A stretch of 64,000 bases of DNA from Thalassomonas sp. RHCl1 (GCF_947387555.1 NZ_CANDNZ010000004.1:372001-436000), one strand, 5' to 3'; shown: positions 25,170-33,478, counted from the first letter of the stretch. The notes: generated by a model from the sequence alone, not told the origin. Program-made: numbers and translations.

Positions 25170-25904
25170 TTATTTGTATTTATCAAAAATAGCCTGTATT
25201 TCCCCCGAATCCAGCATTTTTTGCAGGGCTGCATTAATACCGGGCAACAAATAAGCTTTACTCGGATGCAGGCGCAGACTGATACTATTGCGGCCAACGA
25301 CATCGCCTATGGCTAAATCCTTAAATACTCCCCCCTGCTTTTTAAAATACAACACGGTACGATAGCCCATAAATATCTGCTCTATCCTGCCCAGCGCCAA
25401 CTGTTTCAGCAGGCTCTGTTCTATGCTGTTTTCTACTTTTTTAATTTTTCCCGAAGCAAATGCCTGATCGTATCCGGGATAAGAATAACCCCGGACTATG
25501 CCTACCGTTTTACCATACAGATCCGACACCTTATTTAGCTCAAACCTATGCTCTTCTTTAAAAACGAGAACATCCACGGCCTCCTCATAGACTATGCTAT
25601 AAATGCCCGGCACCGGCCGATGCTGGCGCCAGGCAGGCGTTACCCCGGGTTCGATATCTATCCGCCCCAGATCAAACTCACGCATTGCCCGCACTACAGG
25701 GGCTTCATGCAAGACATACTTATGAGGGGTATGTTTGGCCAGCCGGGTAAACAAGTCTATGATGATGCCCTGGCGCTTGCCATTGATTTTCATGCTGTAA
25801 GGAGGGACTTCCCCGGAAAACAGGGTCACGATTAAGGTTTCAGCGGCCAGAGGCAAAGCAGTGAACAACAAACAACAAGCCGAAAAACCTGCCAGGTAGC
25901 GCAT
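25170..25904 (-). CDS. Extracellular solute-binding protein (SBP_bac_3-like)
   Basis: A 244-residue periplasmic binding protein resembling the amino-acid ABC receptor family. Features are a signal peptide (YLAGFSACCLLFTALPLAAE), GEVPPYSMKINGKRQGIIIDL and VGIVRGYSYPGYDQAF. There is no ABC permease or ATPase beside it; many Alteromonadales encode such orphan receptors. The start is uncertain: the frame extends to a TTG at 25955, a GTG at 25916 and an ATG at 25904. The ATG gives the cleanest signal peptide, though AAGG is only 2 bp from it. Confidence 0.82.
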   Translation of the reverse strand: MRYLAGFSACCLLFTALPLAAETLIVTLFSGEVPPYSMKINGKRQGIIIDLFTRLAKHTPHKYVLHEAPVVRAMREFDLGRIDIEPGVTPAWRQHRPVPGIYSIVYEEAVDVLVFKEEHRFELNKVSDLYGKTVGIVRGYSYPGYDQAFASGKIKKVENSIEQSLLKQLALGRIEQIFMGYRTVLYFKKQGGVFKDLAIGDVVGRNSISLRLHPSKAYLLPGINAALQKMLDSGEIQAIFDKYK

Positions 25905-25997
25905 AACCTTAACCACAGTTTTTGCTTTTCTTAATCCCAGTATAGTCAAGGACAATAAAGGCTGTCGGCCTATAGCCCAAACACAAAAAGCAGAAAA

Positions 25998-26597
25998 CTA
26001 ATCCGCCGCACTGACGCAGATCACCACTTGCGGACAACTGATCCCCTGCTCTTCCCGGTAAAGGATAGCAGCATCGTTATACAAAGCGGCAAAGCACTCT
26101 ATACAGGCCTGGAGCAAGGTCTGCGGGCAAATGGCTGTTAACTCGCATTCCTGATGGGCGACAAAACCATAGGCTTCACGGCCGCTTTCAGGGACAAAGC
26201 TTTTCACCACAAGTTCCGGCTGTCCCAGCTCTGCCATAAGGTGCTGGTAGGCACTGGTGATCACCTGGTTCTGTGTCTGAGTAAATTGCCCTTTGCCAAT
26301 CAGGGCGCGAATCGCCGTGGCAGCAGAAGATAAGGTCTCAACACCATAGGAATATTCCAGCACCAGCTGTTTAATGGCTTCATCAAGTTCATTTTTCTCA
26401 ATAAAGTCATGGAATAAGCGGGTACTGATCACAAAGCCGGGCGTCCCTTCAACTAACAGTCCGGCAGCGGACATCTTGGCAAACACCTGCTGCTGCTCAT
26501 CAAGATTTTCCACCAGATGTAACTTGCTGTTATCGATAAGTTCCTTAAAACTGTAGGTATATTCGCCCTGTATTTTCGCCGGGGTATTTGCAGACAT
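25998..26597 (-). CDS. Stand-alone PEP-synthase N-terminal-domain-like protein
   Basis: A 199-residue protein that aligns with the first ~200 residues of phosphoenolpyruvate synthase: GLLVEGTPGFVISTRLFHDF matches the GVSVPxGFATTxDAF region, then LSSAATAIRALI, SAYQHLMAEL, and CFAALYNDAAILYREEQG matches ASLFNDRAISYR. The VRSSAT nucleotide loop is altered to VKSFVPESG. The rest of the ATP-binding domain, the phosphohistidine domain and the PEP barrel are absent and do not continue downstream in any frame. AAAGGATATTGATATG supports the ATG at 26597. It is last in the row of Hsp20/phosphorylase/PRPP genes. It is probably not catalytic on its own; a regulatory or binding role is inferred. Confidence 0.7.
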   Translation of the reverse strand: MSANTPAKIQGEYTYSFKELIDNSKLHLVENLDEQQQVFAKMSAAGLLVEGTPGFVISTRLFHDFIEKNELDEAIKQLVLEYSYGVETLSSAATAIRALIGKGQFTQTQNQVITSAYQHLMAELGQPELVVKSFVPESGREAYGFVAHQECELTAICPQTLLQACIECFAALYNDAAILYREEQGISCPQVVICVSAAD

Positions 26598-26760
26598 ATC
26601 AATATCCTTTACCTGTGGAAGACAACCACCTATTTGCACTAAAAGTATAGTTTTTCTCAATGCTTTCGCCGGGGTTTCTTTTGATTAAAATTAAGAACTC
26701 AAAAGCAAAGATTGCGCGCACACCTGCGTCCATATAAACAGCAGCGCTAACCGTTATTAC

Positions 26761-27642
26761 TTACGCCAGCAAGGCTTTAACAGCTTTGGCTACAACAGCA
26801 ATAACACTAAAGACATTGCTCTGATGCGGAATGGCATCTGAACTCCAGATATTGTGCACCCCGGCTTTTTTCAGCTCCGTCATGGCATTACCGATAAAAA
26901 AGGCATGGGTAACAATCACGGATAAGGAGGCTGGATTAAACATCCTCAGTTGCCGCGCCGCCTGCACTAAGGTACCGCCGGTACTGGCGATATCATCTAT
27001 GATCACCAGGTCGCGGCCATCCAGGGTTAATGCCTGCAGATTCACTTCCACCTGATGGTCATCGAAACGTTGTTTCTCTGCAATGTAAAATTCCCAGTCA
27101 TAAATCGCAGCTACGGCGCTGACCCACTGCCTGGACTCTTCATCCGGCCCGACAATCACAGGGTTGGCAAAATTTCTTCTCAAATATTGCGCCATGGGTT
27201 CGGTGGCCTTTAAGCTGACCGCATGGGCGGCCGGCACCGCTTGTTTGAGGGTGTCGATACGGTGCAGGTGGGGGTCGACCGTGATCACATCGTCAAAATG
27301 TTGCGCCAACAATTGACCGATGATTTTTTGGCTGACGGCTTCCCCCGGTTGGAAAGCGATATCCTGGCGCATATAACAAAGATAAGGGGCTGCCAGCAAC
27401 AATCTTTGCACCCCCATGCCTCTGGCAGTCTCTGCCGCCAAAATTAATTCCAGCAATTTTTCATTCGGGTGGTGCAGGCTGCGACAAATAATCACCGTCT
27501 CAGTCAGCTCGGCGGGCAAGGTAATTTTGGACTCGCCGTCCGGGAAGTGATGCACAGCAACCTTATCGCAGGGTAAGTCAAGCTCGGCCGCCAGTGTATT
27601 GGCCCCCTGCCAGTAATCATCAAATCCTAATACCAATGCCAC
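26761..27642 (-). CDS. Ribose-phosphate pyrophosphokinase-like protein
   Basis: A 293-residue PRPP synthase homologue (bacterial house-keeping Prs is about 315). Present are HHFPDGESKITLP (start of the nucleotide site), AAPYLCYMRQDIAFQPGEA (with the R-x-D segment), VDPHLHRID, and the PRPP loop VIIDDIASTGGT at about 213-224. The flexible-loop lysine/arginine segment is AEKQRFDDHQVEV. The start is GTG with GGAGG 5 bp upstream; the overlapping ATG two bases earlier is out of frame. It lies between the phosphorylase and the PEP-synthase-like fragment, so the catabolic or salvage unit is distinct from the main prs gene. Confidence 0.88.
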   Translation of the reverse strand: MALVLGFDDYWQGANTLAAELDLPCDKVAVHHFPDGESKITLPAELTETVIICRSLHHPNEKLLELILAAETARGMGVQRLLLAAPYLCYMRQDIAFQPGEAVSQKIIGQLLAQHFDDVITVDPHLHRIDTLKQAVPAAHAVSLKATEPMAQYLRRNFANPVIVGPDEESRQWVSAVAAIYDWEFYIAEKQRFDDHQVEVNLQALTLDGRDLVIIDDIASTGGTLVQAARQLRMFNPASLSVIVTHAFFIGNAMTELKKAGVHNIWSSDAIPHQSNVFSVIAVVAKAVKALLA

Positions 27643-27756
27643 ATCAACCTCCGGTCATTCAATTGCTATTGCTACGGCCCGTCCGTATAAATAAAAATAC
27701 TTTCAATAAAGTCATTTAAGTGTAATAGCAAATCAGGATTAAGCCGTTATTTGTCC

Positions 27757-29286
27757 TTATACCAAAAATATTTCCGGCTCCGTCGGCACCTGGGGATAAA
27801 TACTGTAGCCATTTTTTTGTGTCGCCAGCTCAGTGGCAAATTGAAAGTCACTCTCGAAACAGGCATAAATTTTATAGAGAATATCCCCCTTTTCCACCTT
27901 GTCGCCAATTTTACATAACAGCTCGACCCCGGCATATTTATCTATCGGCGCCCCCGCCAAACTGGCTATTTTTGCCAGTTGCAGGTTATCGACCTGGTGT
28001 ACATAACCCGACAGCTCGCAACGTACTTCAAACACCTGCGGCACAGGCGCCTGCTCAGGCAGCAGCTCTCCCTGGGCCTGAATAATATCCTGCATTTTTT
28101 CTAACGCCCGCCCGGACTCTACTATATCCCGGGCGATGGCATAGCCCTGCCCGCCCCTGACATCCGGATCAAATTCCAGGATACGGCCGGCAAGGCGCAG
28201 GGATTTTTCCCTTAAATCACCGGGAGCATCCACCTGGTTTTTTAATACTTTCATCACATCACGCGCTTCCAGTGCCGGGCCTATGCCGTTACCTATCGGC
28301 TGGCTGCCGTTGGTTAAGATCACCTCGATATAGATACCTAAGTGGTCGCCGACATATTCAAACATTTTGCGTAACTTCAACGCTTCACGGGTATGATGTA
28401 TCTTCGCCGTGGGGCCGACGGGGATATCGATCAGTAAATGAGTCGAGCCGGCAGCGATTTTTTTAGCCAGTATCGACGCCACCAACTGACAGGAAGAGTC
28501 CATAGACAAGGGCCGCTCCACCGAGATCAAAATATCATCAACCGGCGCCAGCTTAGCCGTGCCTCCCCAGGCCAGCATGCCCCTGTGTTGCTGCACCACC
28601 TGCTGCATTTGTTCATTGGTGATATCCACTTTCGCCAGCATTTCCATGGTATCTGCAGTGCCGGCGGGAGAGGTAATGGCCCGGCTTGAGGTTTTCGGGA
28701 TCAACATACCGTGGGCGGCAACGATAGGCACTATGATCATGGTGGTGCGATTGCCGGGGATACCGCCGATACAATGTTTATCCACCACTAAAGAGCCGCC
28801 CCAGGAAAGTTTTTTCCCCGAAGCCACCATGGCCTGGGTCAAATATAAAACCTCTTCACGCTCTAATCCGGAATGGCTGCAGGCCACCAAAAAAGCCGCG
28901 ATCTCCATTTTCGAATAACGGTTTTCCGAAATATCCCGGGTAATAAGTTCGAAGCTTTTTTTTGACAAGGTCTCTCCGGCAATTTTCTTGCGCACTTCCT
29001 CAAGCGAAGCCGGCGCCCTGGCCGGGGCAACATAAACCGGGGTCCCCTGCTGCTCCCCCAGTTGCTGAAATGCCTGTACGCTCAATCCCAATTCATCCAC
29101 ATCCATAATGGAGTCGTCATTGACGATATTAAGCACCGCAATCACGGCCCGCTCGCCATTTTTTACCGAGATTTCGATTTTCATTAACGCCTGAAACCCT
29201 TCACTGCGGTATAAAGGACAATCCCGGTGTAAATAGGCAACGTTTTCCTTATAGGTATCGATAGCGACAGATTTGAGTTTAAGCAT
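27757..29286 (-). CDS. AMP/thymidine phosphorylase family enzyme (long form)
   Basis: A 509-residue phosphorylase of the three-domain type shared with archaeal AMP phosphorylases, which convert NMP plus phosphate to base plus ribose-1,5-bisphosphate. The ~85-residue N-terminal domain (LKLKSVAIDTYKENVAYLHR) is missing from E. coli DeoA. The core has GGSLVVDKHCIGGIPGNRTT and TSSRAITSPAGTADTMEML, a variant of the thymidine phosphorylase signature. The C-terminal barrel-sandwich domain has GYVHQVDN and KIGDKVEKGDILYKIY. The ATG at 29286 is chosen from homology; the Shine-Dalgarno is weak. Substrate preference (NMP versus thymidine) is inferred from length. Confidence 0.88.
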   Translation of the reverse strand: MLKLKSVAIDTYKENVAYLHRDCPLYRSEGFQALMKIEISVKNGERAVIAVLNIVNDDSIMDVDELGLSVQAFQQLGEQQGTPVYVAPARAPASLEEVRKKIAGETLSKKSFELITRDISENRYSKMEIAAFLVACSHSGLEREEVLYLTQAMVASGKKLSWGGSLVVDKHCIGGIPGNRTTMIIVPIVAAHGMLIPKTSSRAITSPAGTADTMEMLAKVDITNEQMQQVVQQHRGMLAWGGTAKLAPVDDILISVERPLSMDSSCQLVASILAKKIAAGSTHLLIDIPVGPTAKIHHTREALKLRKMFEYVGDHLGIYIEVILTNGSQPIGNGIGPALEARDVMKVLKNQVDAPGDLREKSLRLAGRILEFDPDVRGGQGYAIARDIVESGRALEKMQDIIQAQGELLPEQAPVPQVFEVRCELSGYVHQVDNLQLAKIASLAGAPIDKYAGVELLCKIGDKVEKGDILYKIYACFESDFQFATELATQKNGYSIYPQVPTEPEIFLV

Positions 29287-29361
29287 AATAGGGGCCGGGG
29301 CTCGAGTAAAAGCAGGCCTTGCCGACCAGTACCCGGCAAGCAAGATAAGGGAAATAAATCA

Positions 29362-29847
29362 TTATTTCACTTCAATTTTCACCCGTAAGCTTTGCTCTTT
29401 TTTCGGCAAACTCAAACGCAAGATACCGTTTTTATAACTGGCTTCAACCTTGGCCTCATCAATGCTGGCAGGCAAGGGAATTCGCCGCTGAAAATTACCA
29501 TAGGCGCATTCCATAATATGGTAATTGCCCCGGTGGTGCTCCTCCTGCAATTGCTTGGTACCGCTGATGGTTAACCTGTCATCTTCAATACTGACGCTGA
29601 TATCACCTTTTTCCAACCCGGGAATTTCCATGGTCAGGCGCAAGCAGTTATCATCATCCACCAGATCCGTACTTAACAGGCCCCAGTTAAGACGCTTATT
29701 GCCGCTCGAGGAAAGCGAAACCTCCTGAGATTTATTATCAAAATGCGTCAATGCACTTTTACAACGCCGGTACAGGTGCTGCCAGCCTTCAGACACTGAG
29801 TCCCAGGCACGGCCCAAACCATCTCTTATCTCGTGTAAAGCAGTCAT
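29362..29847 (-). CDS. Hsp20/alpha-crystallin family small heat shock protein (third of three)
   Basis: A 161-residue small chaperone that holds unfolding proteins. The alpha-crystallin domain spans about 58-161 (DNCLRLTMEIPGLEKGDISV, DDRLTISGTKQL, YGNFQRRIPLPASIDEAKVE) and has the family end NGILRLSLPKKE. An N-terminal arm of about 55 residues (MTALHEIRDGLGRAWDSVSEG) is helical. The second ATG of the tandem pair (29847) is preferred because a perfect AAGGAGG lies 5 bp away. The gene sits 75 bp upstream of the phosphorylase. Confidence 0.92.
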   Translation of the reverse strand: MTALHEIRDGLGRAWDSVSEGWQHLYRRCKSALTHFDNKSQEVSLSSSGNKRLNWGLLSTDLVDDDNCLRLTMEIPGLEKGDISVSIEDDRLTISGTKQLQEEHHRGNYHIMECAYGNFQRRIPLPASIDEAKVEASYKNGILRLSLPKKEQSLRVKIEVK

Positions 29848-29857
29848 CATCGCCTCC

Positions 29858-30220
29858 TTATATAAACTTGACATCAACCTTATGGGGTATAGACAGCGTT
29901 TTTTTGGTGATTTTCACTGTCAGTAAACCATCTTTAAAATCCGCAGCGATACTTTCACTGTCCAGATCCCGGCTCAGCTGTAAAGTGCTGGTATAATAGG
30001 GGGAGGTAACCTCTTCATGGCCTTGTTGCTCGCCGTCGGCGGTGGCCAGGGCAATCACCCCTTCTATGCTCAGGGTTTGGTCTTGTACCTGGATATTTAA
30101 ATTATCATTATTCACCCCCGGCAATTCGGCAATAATGATCACCTGGTTTGCTTGCTCATAAATATCCAGCGCCGGGGTCAGCAAGGTTTTTTCAGGCTTG
30201 GAATTTACTTGATTTGCCAT
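29858..30220 (-). CDS. Hsp20 family small heat shock protein (second of three)
   Basis: A compact 120-residue Hsp20 with almost no N-terminal arm. ALDIYEQANQVIIIAELPGV begins the alpha-crystallin domain, TLSIEGVIAL follows, and the terminal GLLTVKITKK supplies the conserved G-x-L motif. A 10-residue insertion (TADGEQQGHEEV) lies in the mid loop. TTAGGAGCATGTC precedes the ATG. It is 9 bp from the first Hsp20 gene and 10 bp from the third, so all three are cotranscribed. Confidence 0.9.
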   Translation of the reverse strand: MANQVNSKPEKTLLTPALDIYEQANQVIIIAELPGVNNDNLNIQVQDQTLSIEGVIALATADGEQQGHEEVTSPYYTSTLQLSRDLDSESIAADFKDGLLTVKITKKTLSIPHKVDVKFI

Positions 30221-30229
30221 GACATGCTC

Positions 30230-30664
30230 CTAAGTTATGGTGATTTTTTCCGGCCTTGTGTGGGCAAGCCGCTGGACCTTGATATGCAAAACCCCGAGGG
30301 AATAGCCGGCGCTGATATTGTTAAGACTGCAATCTTTCGCCAACTTCAATGACTTGGAAAATTTTCCCGTTTTTCTTTCCCTGCGATATACAGTCACCCC
30401 CTCAGCATCGGGGATCAGCACCGGACTTTCCCCGGTTACCGTTAACAGGTTTTTGTCCAGGGTAATATCTATTTGCGCCTTATCCAGACCCGGCGCAAAA
30501 ATATAATAGTCATAACTTTCGGGAGAGACTTCCAGGTTTACCGCCGGGAAGCTCACCTGGCTGTCACGCACATGTGCAGGTAGATAATCTTTTCCGAACC
30601 AGTGCTCGATATCATTGGGGAAAAAAGCCGACTCAGGCCAAAAGCTTTTTCGTGAAAAAGTCAT
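30230..30664 (-). CDS. Hsp20 family small heat shock protein (first of three)
   Basis: A 144-residue Hsp20. The N-terminal arm is aromatic-rich (FWPESAFFPNDIEHWFGKDYLP), unlike its two neighbours. The alpha-crystallin domain has DYYIFAPGLDKAQIDITLDK, LLTVTGESP and FSKSLKLAKDCSLNNISA, ending LGVLHIKVQRL. GGAGAGCCCT precedes the ATG. As the first gene of the row it is preceded by a 370-bp region with an FNR-like box and a possible heat-shock -35 element. Confidence 0.9.
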   Translation of the reverse strand: MTFSRKSFWPESAFFPNDIEHWFGKDYLPAHVRDSQVSFPAVNLEVSPESYDYYIFAPGLDKAQIDITLDKNLLTVTGESPVLIPDAEGVTVYRRERKTGKFSKSLKLAKDCSLNNISAGYSLGVLHIKVQRLAHTRPEKITIT

Positions 30665-30819
30665 AGGGCTCTCCGGTTTCTTGCTTCACGGCCTCGGGCA
30701 CTAAGAAACAGCAGATCACACCTTGGTAGACAAACCAGATCATCACTTAGGCCAAAGGCCAAATTTCATCACTTTCCCCAAAAGAATAGTTGTATTTGTC
30801 CAGCTTTCAACTGAATTTA

Positions 30820-30833
30820 TTGATTTGGCTCAA
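30820..30833 (-). promoter_or_regulatory. FNR/ANR-like box upstream of Hsp20-phosphorylase operon
   Basis: TTGATTTGGCTCAA matches the FNR consensus TTGAT-N4-ATCAA at 9 of 10 defined positions (ATCAA is CTCAA). It lies 156 bp upstream of the first Hsp20 ATG. A TACAAC hexamer about 25 bp downstream on the minus strand could be a -10. Oxygen-responsive control of the operon is inferred. Confidence 0.55.
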
Positions 30834-30967
30834 ACAAAAATCAATCATTAAGACAAATAAATAAACAAGCAAAATATCAACAACTTAAACAGGAAGAAAG
30901 GCAGAAAAAAGGAAGGCGGAATGACTTGGAAGCAGCTGCTAATCTCGACAGGCAAAGTGTAAAACAC

Positions 30968-30995
30968 GCGTGTTGCCGGGACAGCAGCAACACGC
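30968..30995 (-). terminator. Hairpin after the aminotransferase gene
   Basis: A 9-bp stem, GCGTGTTGC with GCAACACGC, and a 10-nt loop, 40 bp after the aminotransferase stop on the minus strand. It is followed on that strand by GTGTTTTACACTTT, a moderate T-tract. Confidence 0.55.
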
Positions 30996-31034
30996 TATAG
31001 GCTTATCAGGCTTTTATTTTCCTGACACAGGCCT

Positions 31035-32159
31035 TTAAGGTTGAAGTTCGGCTAAAAACTCGGAGACCTTCGCCAATCCTGCCACTAAGACCTCAGGATT
31101 ATTGGCAAAACCAATACGCACATAACCTTCCATATCCATCACGCTACCGGGGGTAAACATCACCCCTTTTGATTCCAGCAGTTGAACACAGAATTCACGG
31201 GAACTCATATTAAGATTGTACTTCAATAAGGCCACGGTAGCGCTTTGCGGTTTGGTATAAGAAATCAGCGGCTCTTTAGCCACCCAGTCATCGAGTACCG
31301 CCAGGTTCTCCCGGGTAATCTTCCGGCTGCGGGCGAGGACAGCTTCACGGTTTTCCAGGGCAATAGCGGCAAAATAATCATCGAGCAAGCCGACACTGAT
31401 GGTATTGTAATCCCTGTGGATGGCCACCTGTCCCAGCAATGGCTTAGGCCCGACTATCCAGCCCAGGCGTAATCCCGCCAGGGAAAAGGATTTGGACATG
31501 CTGGCAGTGCTGATGCCTTTTTCATAAAGATCGGCCACTGAAGCGGTAAAGCCATCCCCCTGCTGATCTGTGCCCCGGTATACCTCATCAGATAACAGAT
31601 AGGCATCACAGCTGCGGGCAATCTCCACTATGGCGTTGAGCATGTTTTCATCCATCAAAGAGCCGGTGGGGTTATTGGGATTATTGATGGCGATAAGGGA
31701 GGTATTGTCGGTGACCAAAGCCTTTAATTCTTCCAGGTCCGGTAGGAAGTTATTCTCTTCCCTTAATTTCAGGATTTGCACATCGGCGCCATAACTCTCG
31801 GGAATGGAGTAATGCTGCTGATAGGTAGGCAATACCGAGATCACCCGGTCACCGGGAGACACCAGGGTGGTATGCACCAGGGCATTGGCACCGATAGCGC
31901 CATGGGTAATAAGCACATTATCCCTATGCTGACTTTGATATAAACTGGCGACATTGTCCCGTAACCTGTCCGAACCTTCTATTGCGCCATAGGTCATTTT
32001 CATCGGTAACAAGTCTGCCATTACCGTGTCTTTTTTACCGGCCATGGTCAGCAATTCATCCAGTGTTAACGACTCGACACAGGTTTCCGCTAAATTATAA
32101 AGGCAGTTGTTTTCATATTCATTCATCCAGATTTCAACGCCAAAGGCCTTAATTTTCAT
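31035..32159 (-). CDS. Class I/II PLP aminotransferase
   Basis: A 374-residue fold-type I aminotransferase. Landmarks are THGAIGANALVHTTLVSPGD (PLP phosphate loop), AINNPNNPTGSLM (Asn-Pro-Thr-Gly), YLLSDEVYRGTD (Asp and Tyr to PLP), the Schiff-base lysine in STASMSKSFSLAGLRLGW, and FCVQL/VRIGFANNP (substrate-carboxylate Arg) near the end. It resembles arginine/capreomycidine-type aminotransferases more than AspC, but the substrate is not proven. GGGAGGATAAC precedes the ATG. It lies 86 bp downstream of the ornithine-cyclodeaminase-family gene and is probably cotranscribed with it. Confidence 0.9.
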   Translation of the reverse strand: MKIKAFGVEIWMNEYENNCLYNLAETCVESLTLDELLTMAGKKDTVMADLLPMKMTYGAIEGSDRLRDNVASLYQSQHRDNVLITHGAIGANALVHTTLVSPGDRVISVLPTYQQHYSIPESYGADVQILKLREENNFLPDLEELKALVTDNTSLIAINNPNNPTGSLMDENMLNAIVEIARSCDAYLLSDEVYRGTDQQGDGFTASVADLYEKGISTASMSKSFSLAGLRLGWIVGPKPLLGQVAIHRDYNTISVGLLDDYFAAIALENREAVLARSRKITRENLAVLDDWVAKEPLISYTKPQSATVALLKYNLNMSSREFCVQLLESKGVMFTPGSVMDMEGYVRIGFANNPEVLVAGLAKVSEFLAELQP

Positions 32160-32245
32160 GTTATCCTCCCAAGCTCAAACTGACAGGTTCGAGCTTATAA
32201 TAAAGTGTAATTGATACCCGGGGACTAGATCCCGATTGCGGTTTT

Positions 32246-33232
32246 TTATTGCTGCTGGTTCTGCAATAACTTCCACAAACCGTAAGCCATGGCGATATCT
32301 TCCAAACCCAGCCCTATCGAGCGGAAAAAAACAGCTTTGCTAAAATCAGGCAAAGGACAGTTAGCGTTGACCAAGTCGGGTAAATCCCCTTTGATCTCTT
32401 CCTTATTCCAGCTTAATTCTGTCGCAGCCAGCACCATTTCACCGGCACTGTCGGGCGTCGTGGCTTTATAGTCGCAATAAACATCGGCATTAAGCAGCAA
32501 AGACGGCGATACTTCGTGGGCATTAGCAACATTGGTGCTGATGGAGGTCACCAAAACACCGGGAGATAACTGTTCATTGGTCACCACAGGCGTCCCGGAA
32601 GAAGTACAGAGCATCAACACATCAGCGCCGACAATACAGCTCTCGCTAGAAGTACAGAAAACCACCCTTTCGTCGATGGCAGTAAATGCCGCCCGTCGCT
32701 TTTCATCGTTAGCCAGTGAAGGGGAATATACCCGGATACTTTGCCATTGACGCAAATTTTTCACATGACGCAAATGGGCCAGGGCGATGGCGCCGCTGCC
32801 TATGATTGCCAGCTCACTGCTCTTAGCTTTCGCTAAATAATCTACCGCCAGCGCGGTTGTTCCTGCGGTGCGCTCCGTGGTTAACAAGGCAGAATCACAC
32901 CATAATAACGGCTGCCCGGTACGCTGCGACATCAAGCTGGTCCAGGCGGTGATCACAGGTGCTGTTTCGGTGATCAAATAGGGAGAAAGCTTAGCGCCAA
33001 AAACTTCCTGCTCAGCCATGGCCCCCGAATAAGTAATAAAATCGCCGGCATCTTGGGGTAACAGGGTGAGGGTTTGCGGAGGCTGCACCGCATGACTTTG
33101 CCCCAGGCTACGAAACATCGCGGTAAGTTCGTTTTTTACATCCAGCAGGGGTAACAGGGCGTTAACCTGATCTTGCTGCAAAATAACCGGCGGCTGGTTG
33201 TGACTGATAGCGTGACTAAGATGACAATTCAT
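32246..33232 (-). CDS. Ornithine cyclodeaminase/mu-crystallin family oxidoreductase
   Basis: A 328-residue NAD(P)-dependent enzyme of the OCD family, which includes ornithine cyclodeaminase, ketimine reductases and L-arginine dehydrogenase DauB. LAIIGSGAIALAHLRHVKN is the Rossmann loop; LPQDAGDFITYSGAMAEQEV lies in the N-terminal half and VCDYKATTPDSAGEM near 255-268 in a region that carries a family Asp. It pairs with a divergent DauR-like regulator, as DauB does in Pseudomonas, but no DauA-type FAD dehydrogenase is present. GGGGA precedes the ATG weakly. The reaction is not settled. Confidence 0.88.
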   Translation of the reverse strand: MNCHLSHAISHNQPPVILQQDQVNALLPLLDVKNELTAMFRSLGQSHAVQPPQTLTLLPQDAGDFITYSGAMAEQEVFGAKLSPYLITETAPVITAWTSLMSQRTGQPLLWCDSALLTTERTAGTTALAVDYLAKAKSSELAIIGSGAIALAHLRHVKNLRQWQSIRVYSPSLANDEKRRAAFTAIDERVVFCTSSESCIVGADVLMLCTSSGTPVVTNEQLSPGVLVTSISTNVANAHEVSPSLLLNADVYCDYKATTPDSAGEMVLAATELSWNKEEIKGDLPDLVNANCPLPDFSKAVFFRSIGLGLEDIAMAYGLWKLLQNQQQ

Positions 33233-33251
33233 AATTTCCCCGACACTAGAC

Positions 33252-33264
33252 TTGAGATACTCAA
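33252..33264 (-). promoter_or_regulatory. Operator-like palindrome downstream of the OCD promoter
   Basis: TTGAGATACTCAA is a perfect 5-bp inverted repeat around a 3-bp centre. It lies just downstream of the predicted -10 (33271-33276) and 20 bp before the OCD start codon, where a bound protein would block transcription. The divergent YheO/DauR-like protein is the obvious candidate binder (inferred). Confidence 0.5.
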
Positions 33265-33270
33265 AAATCT

Positions 33271-33300
33271 ATCGTAGACTTTTAAGTACACAAACGTCAA
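33271..33300 (-). promoter_or_regulatory. Sigma70-like promoter for the OCD-aminotransferase unit
   Basis: On the minus strand TTGACG (5 of 6), an 18-bp spacer, then TACGAT (4 of 6). The predicted leader is about 30 nt. It lies in the 246-bp gap shared with the divergent regulator gene. Confidence 0.6.
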
Positions 33301-33478
33301 GCTTAAAAGAAATATTTGTTACCGGCTTAACTAATGGTTTCGATATCACTTTAACAATTGGCTGAGTTTACTGAATAAGCCGTCGGCACGCTCCTGTCAT
33401 CACTTTACATGGCAAGAAGTGCGCCGCTATAATTCCAAGCCCTGACAGCGCCCTTAACCCCGATAACCAAAAAAGAAA

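Larger units (their letters stand above)
30665..31034. other. 370-bp region upstream of the Hsp20 operon
   Basis: It separates the aminotransferase stop (31035) from the Hsp20 start (30664), both on the minus strand. It holds the aminotransferase terminator (30968-30995), an FNR-like box (30820-30833) and, 9 bp downstream of it, GTTGAAA (30805-30811), a 6-of-7 match to the sigma32 -35 box. A convincing -10 could not be fixed. No coding gene was recognised. Confidence 0.55.

Noticed and set aside
24525-25904. Linking the DsbA-like gene and solute-binding protein gene into one system
   Set aside because: They are convergent single genes with no shared regulation or known functional tie; proximity alone is not evidence.
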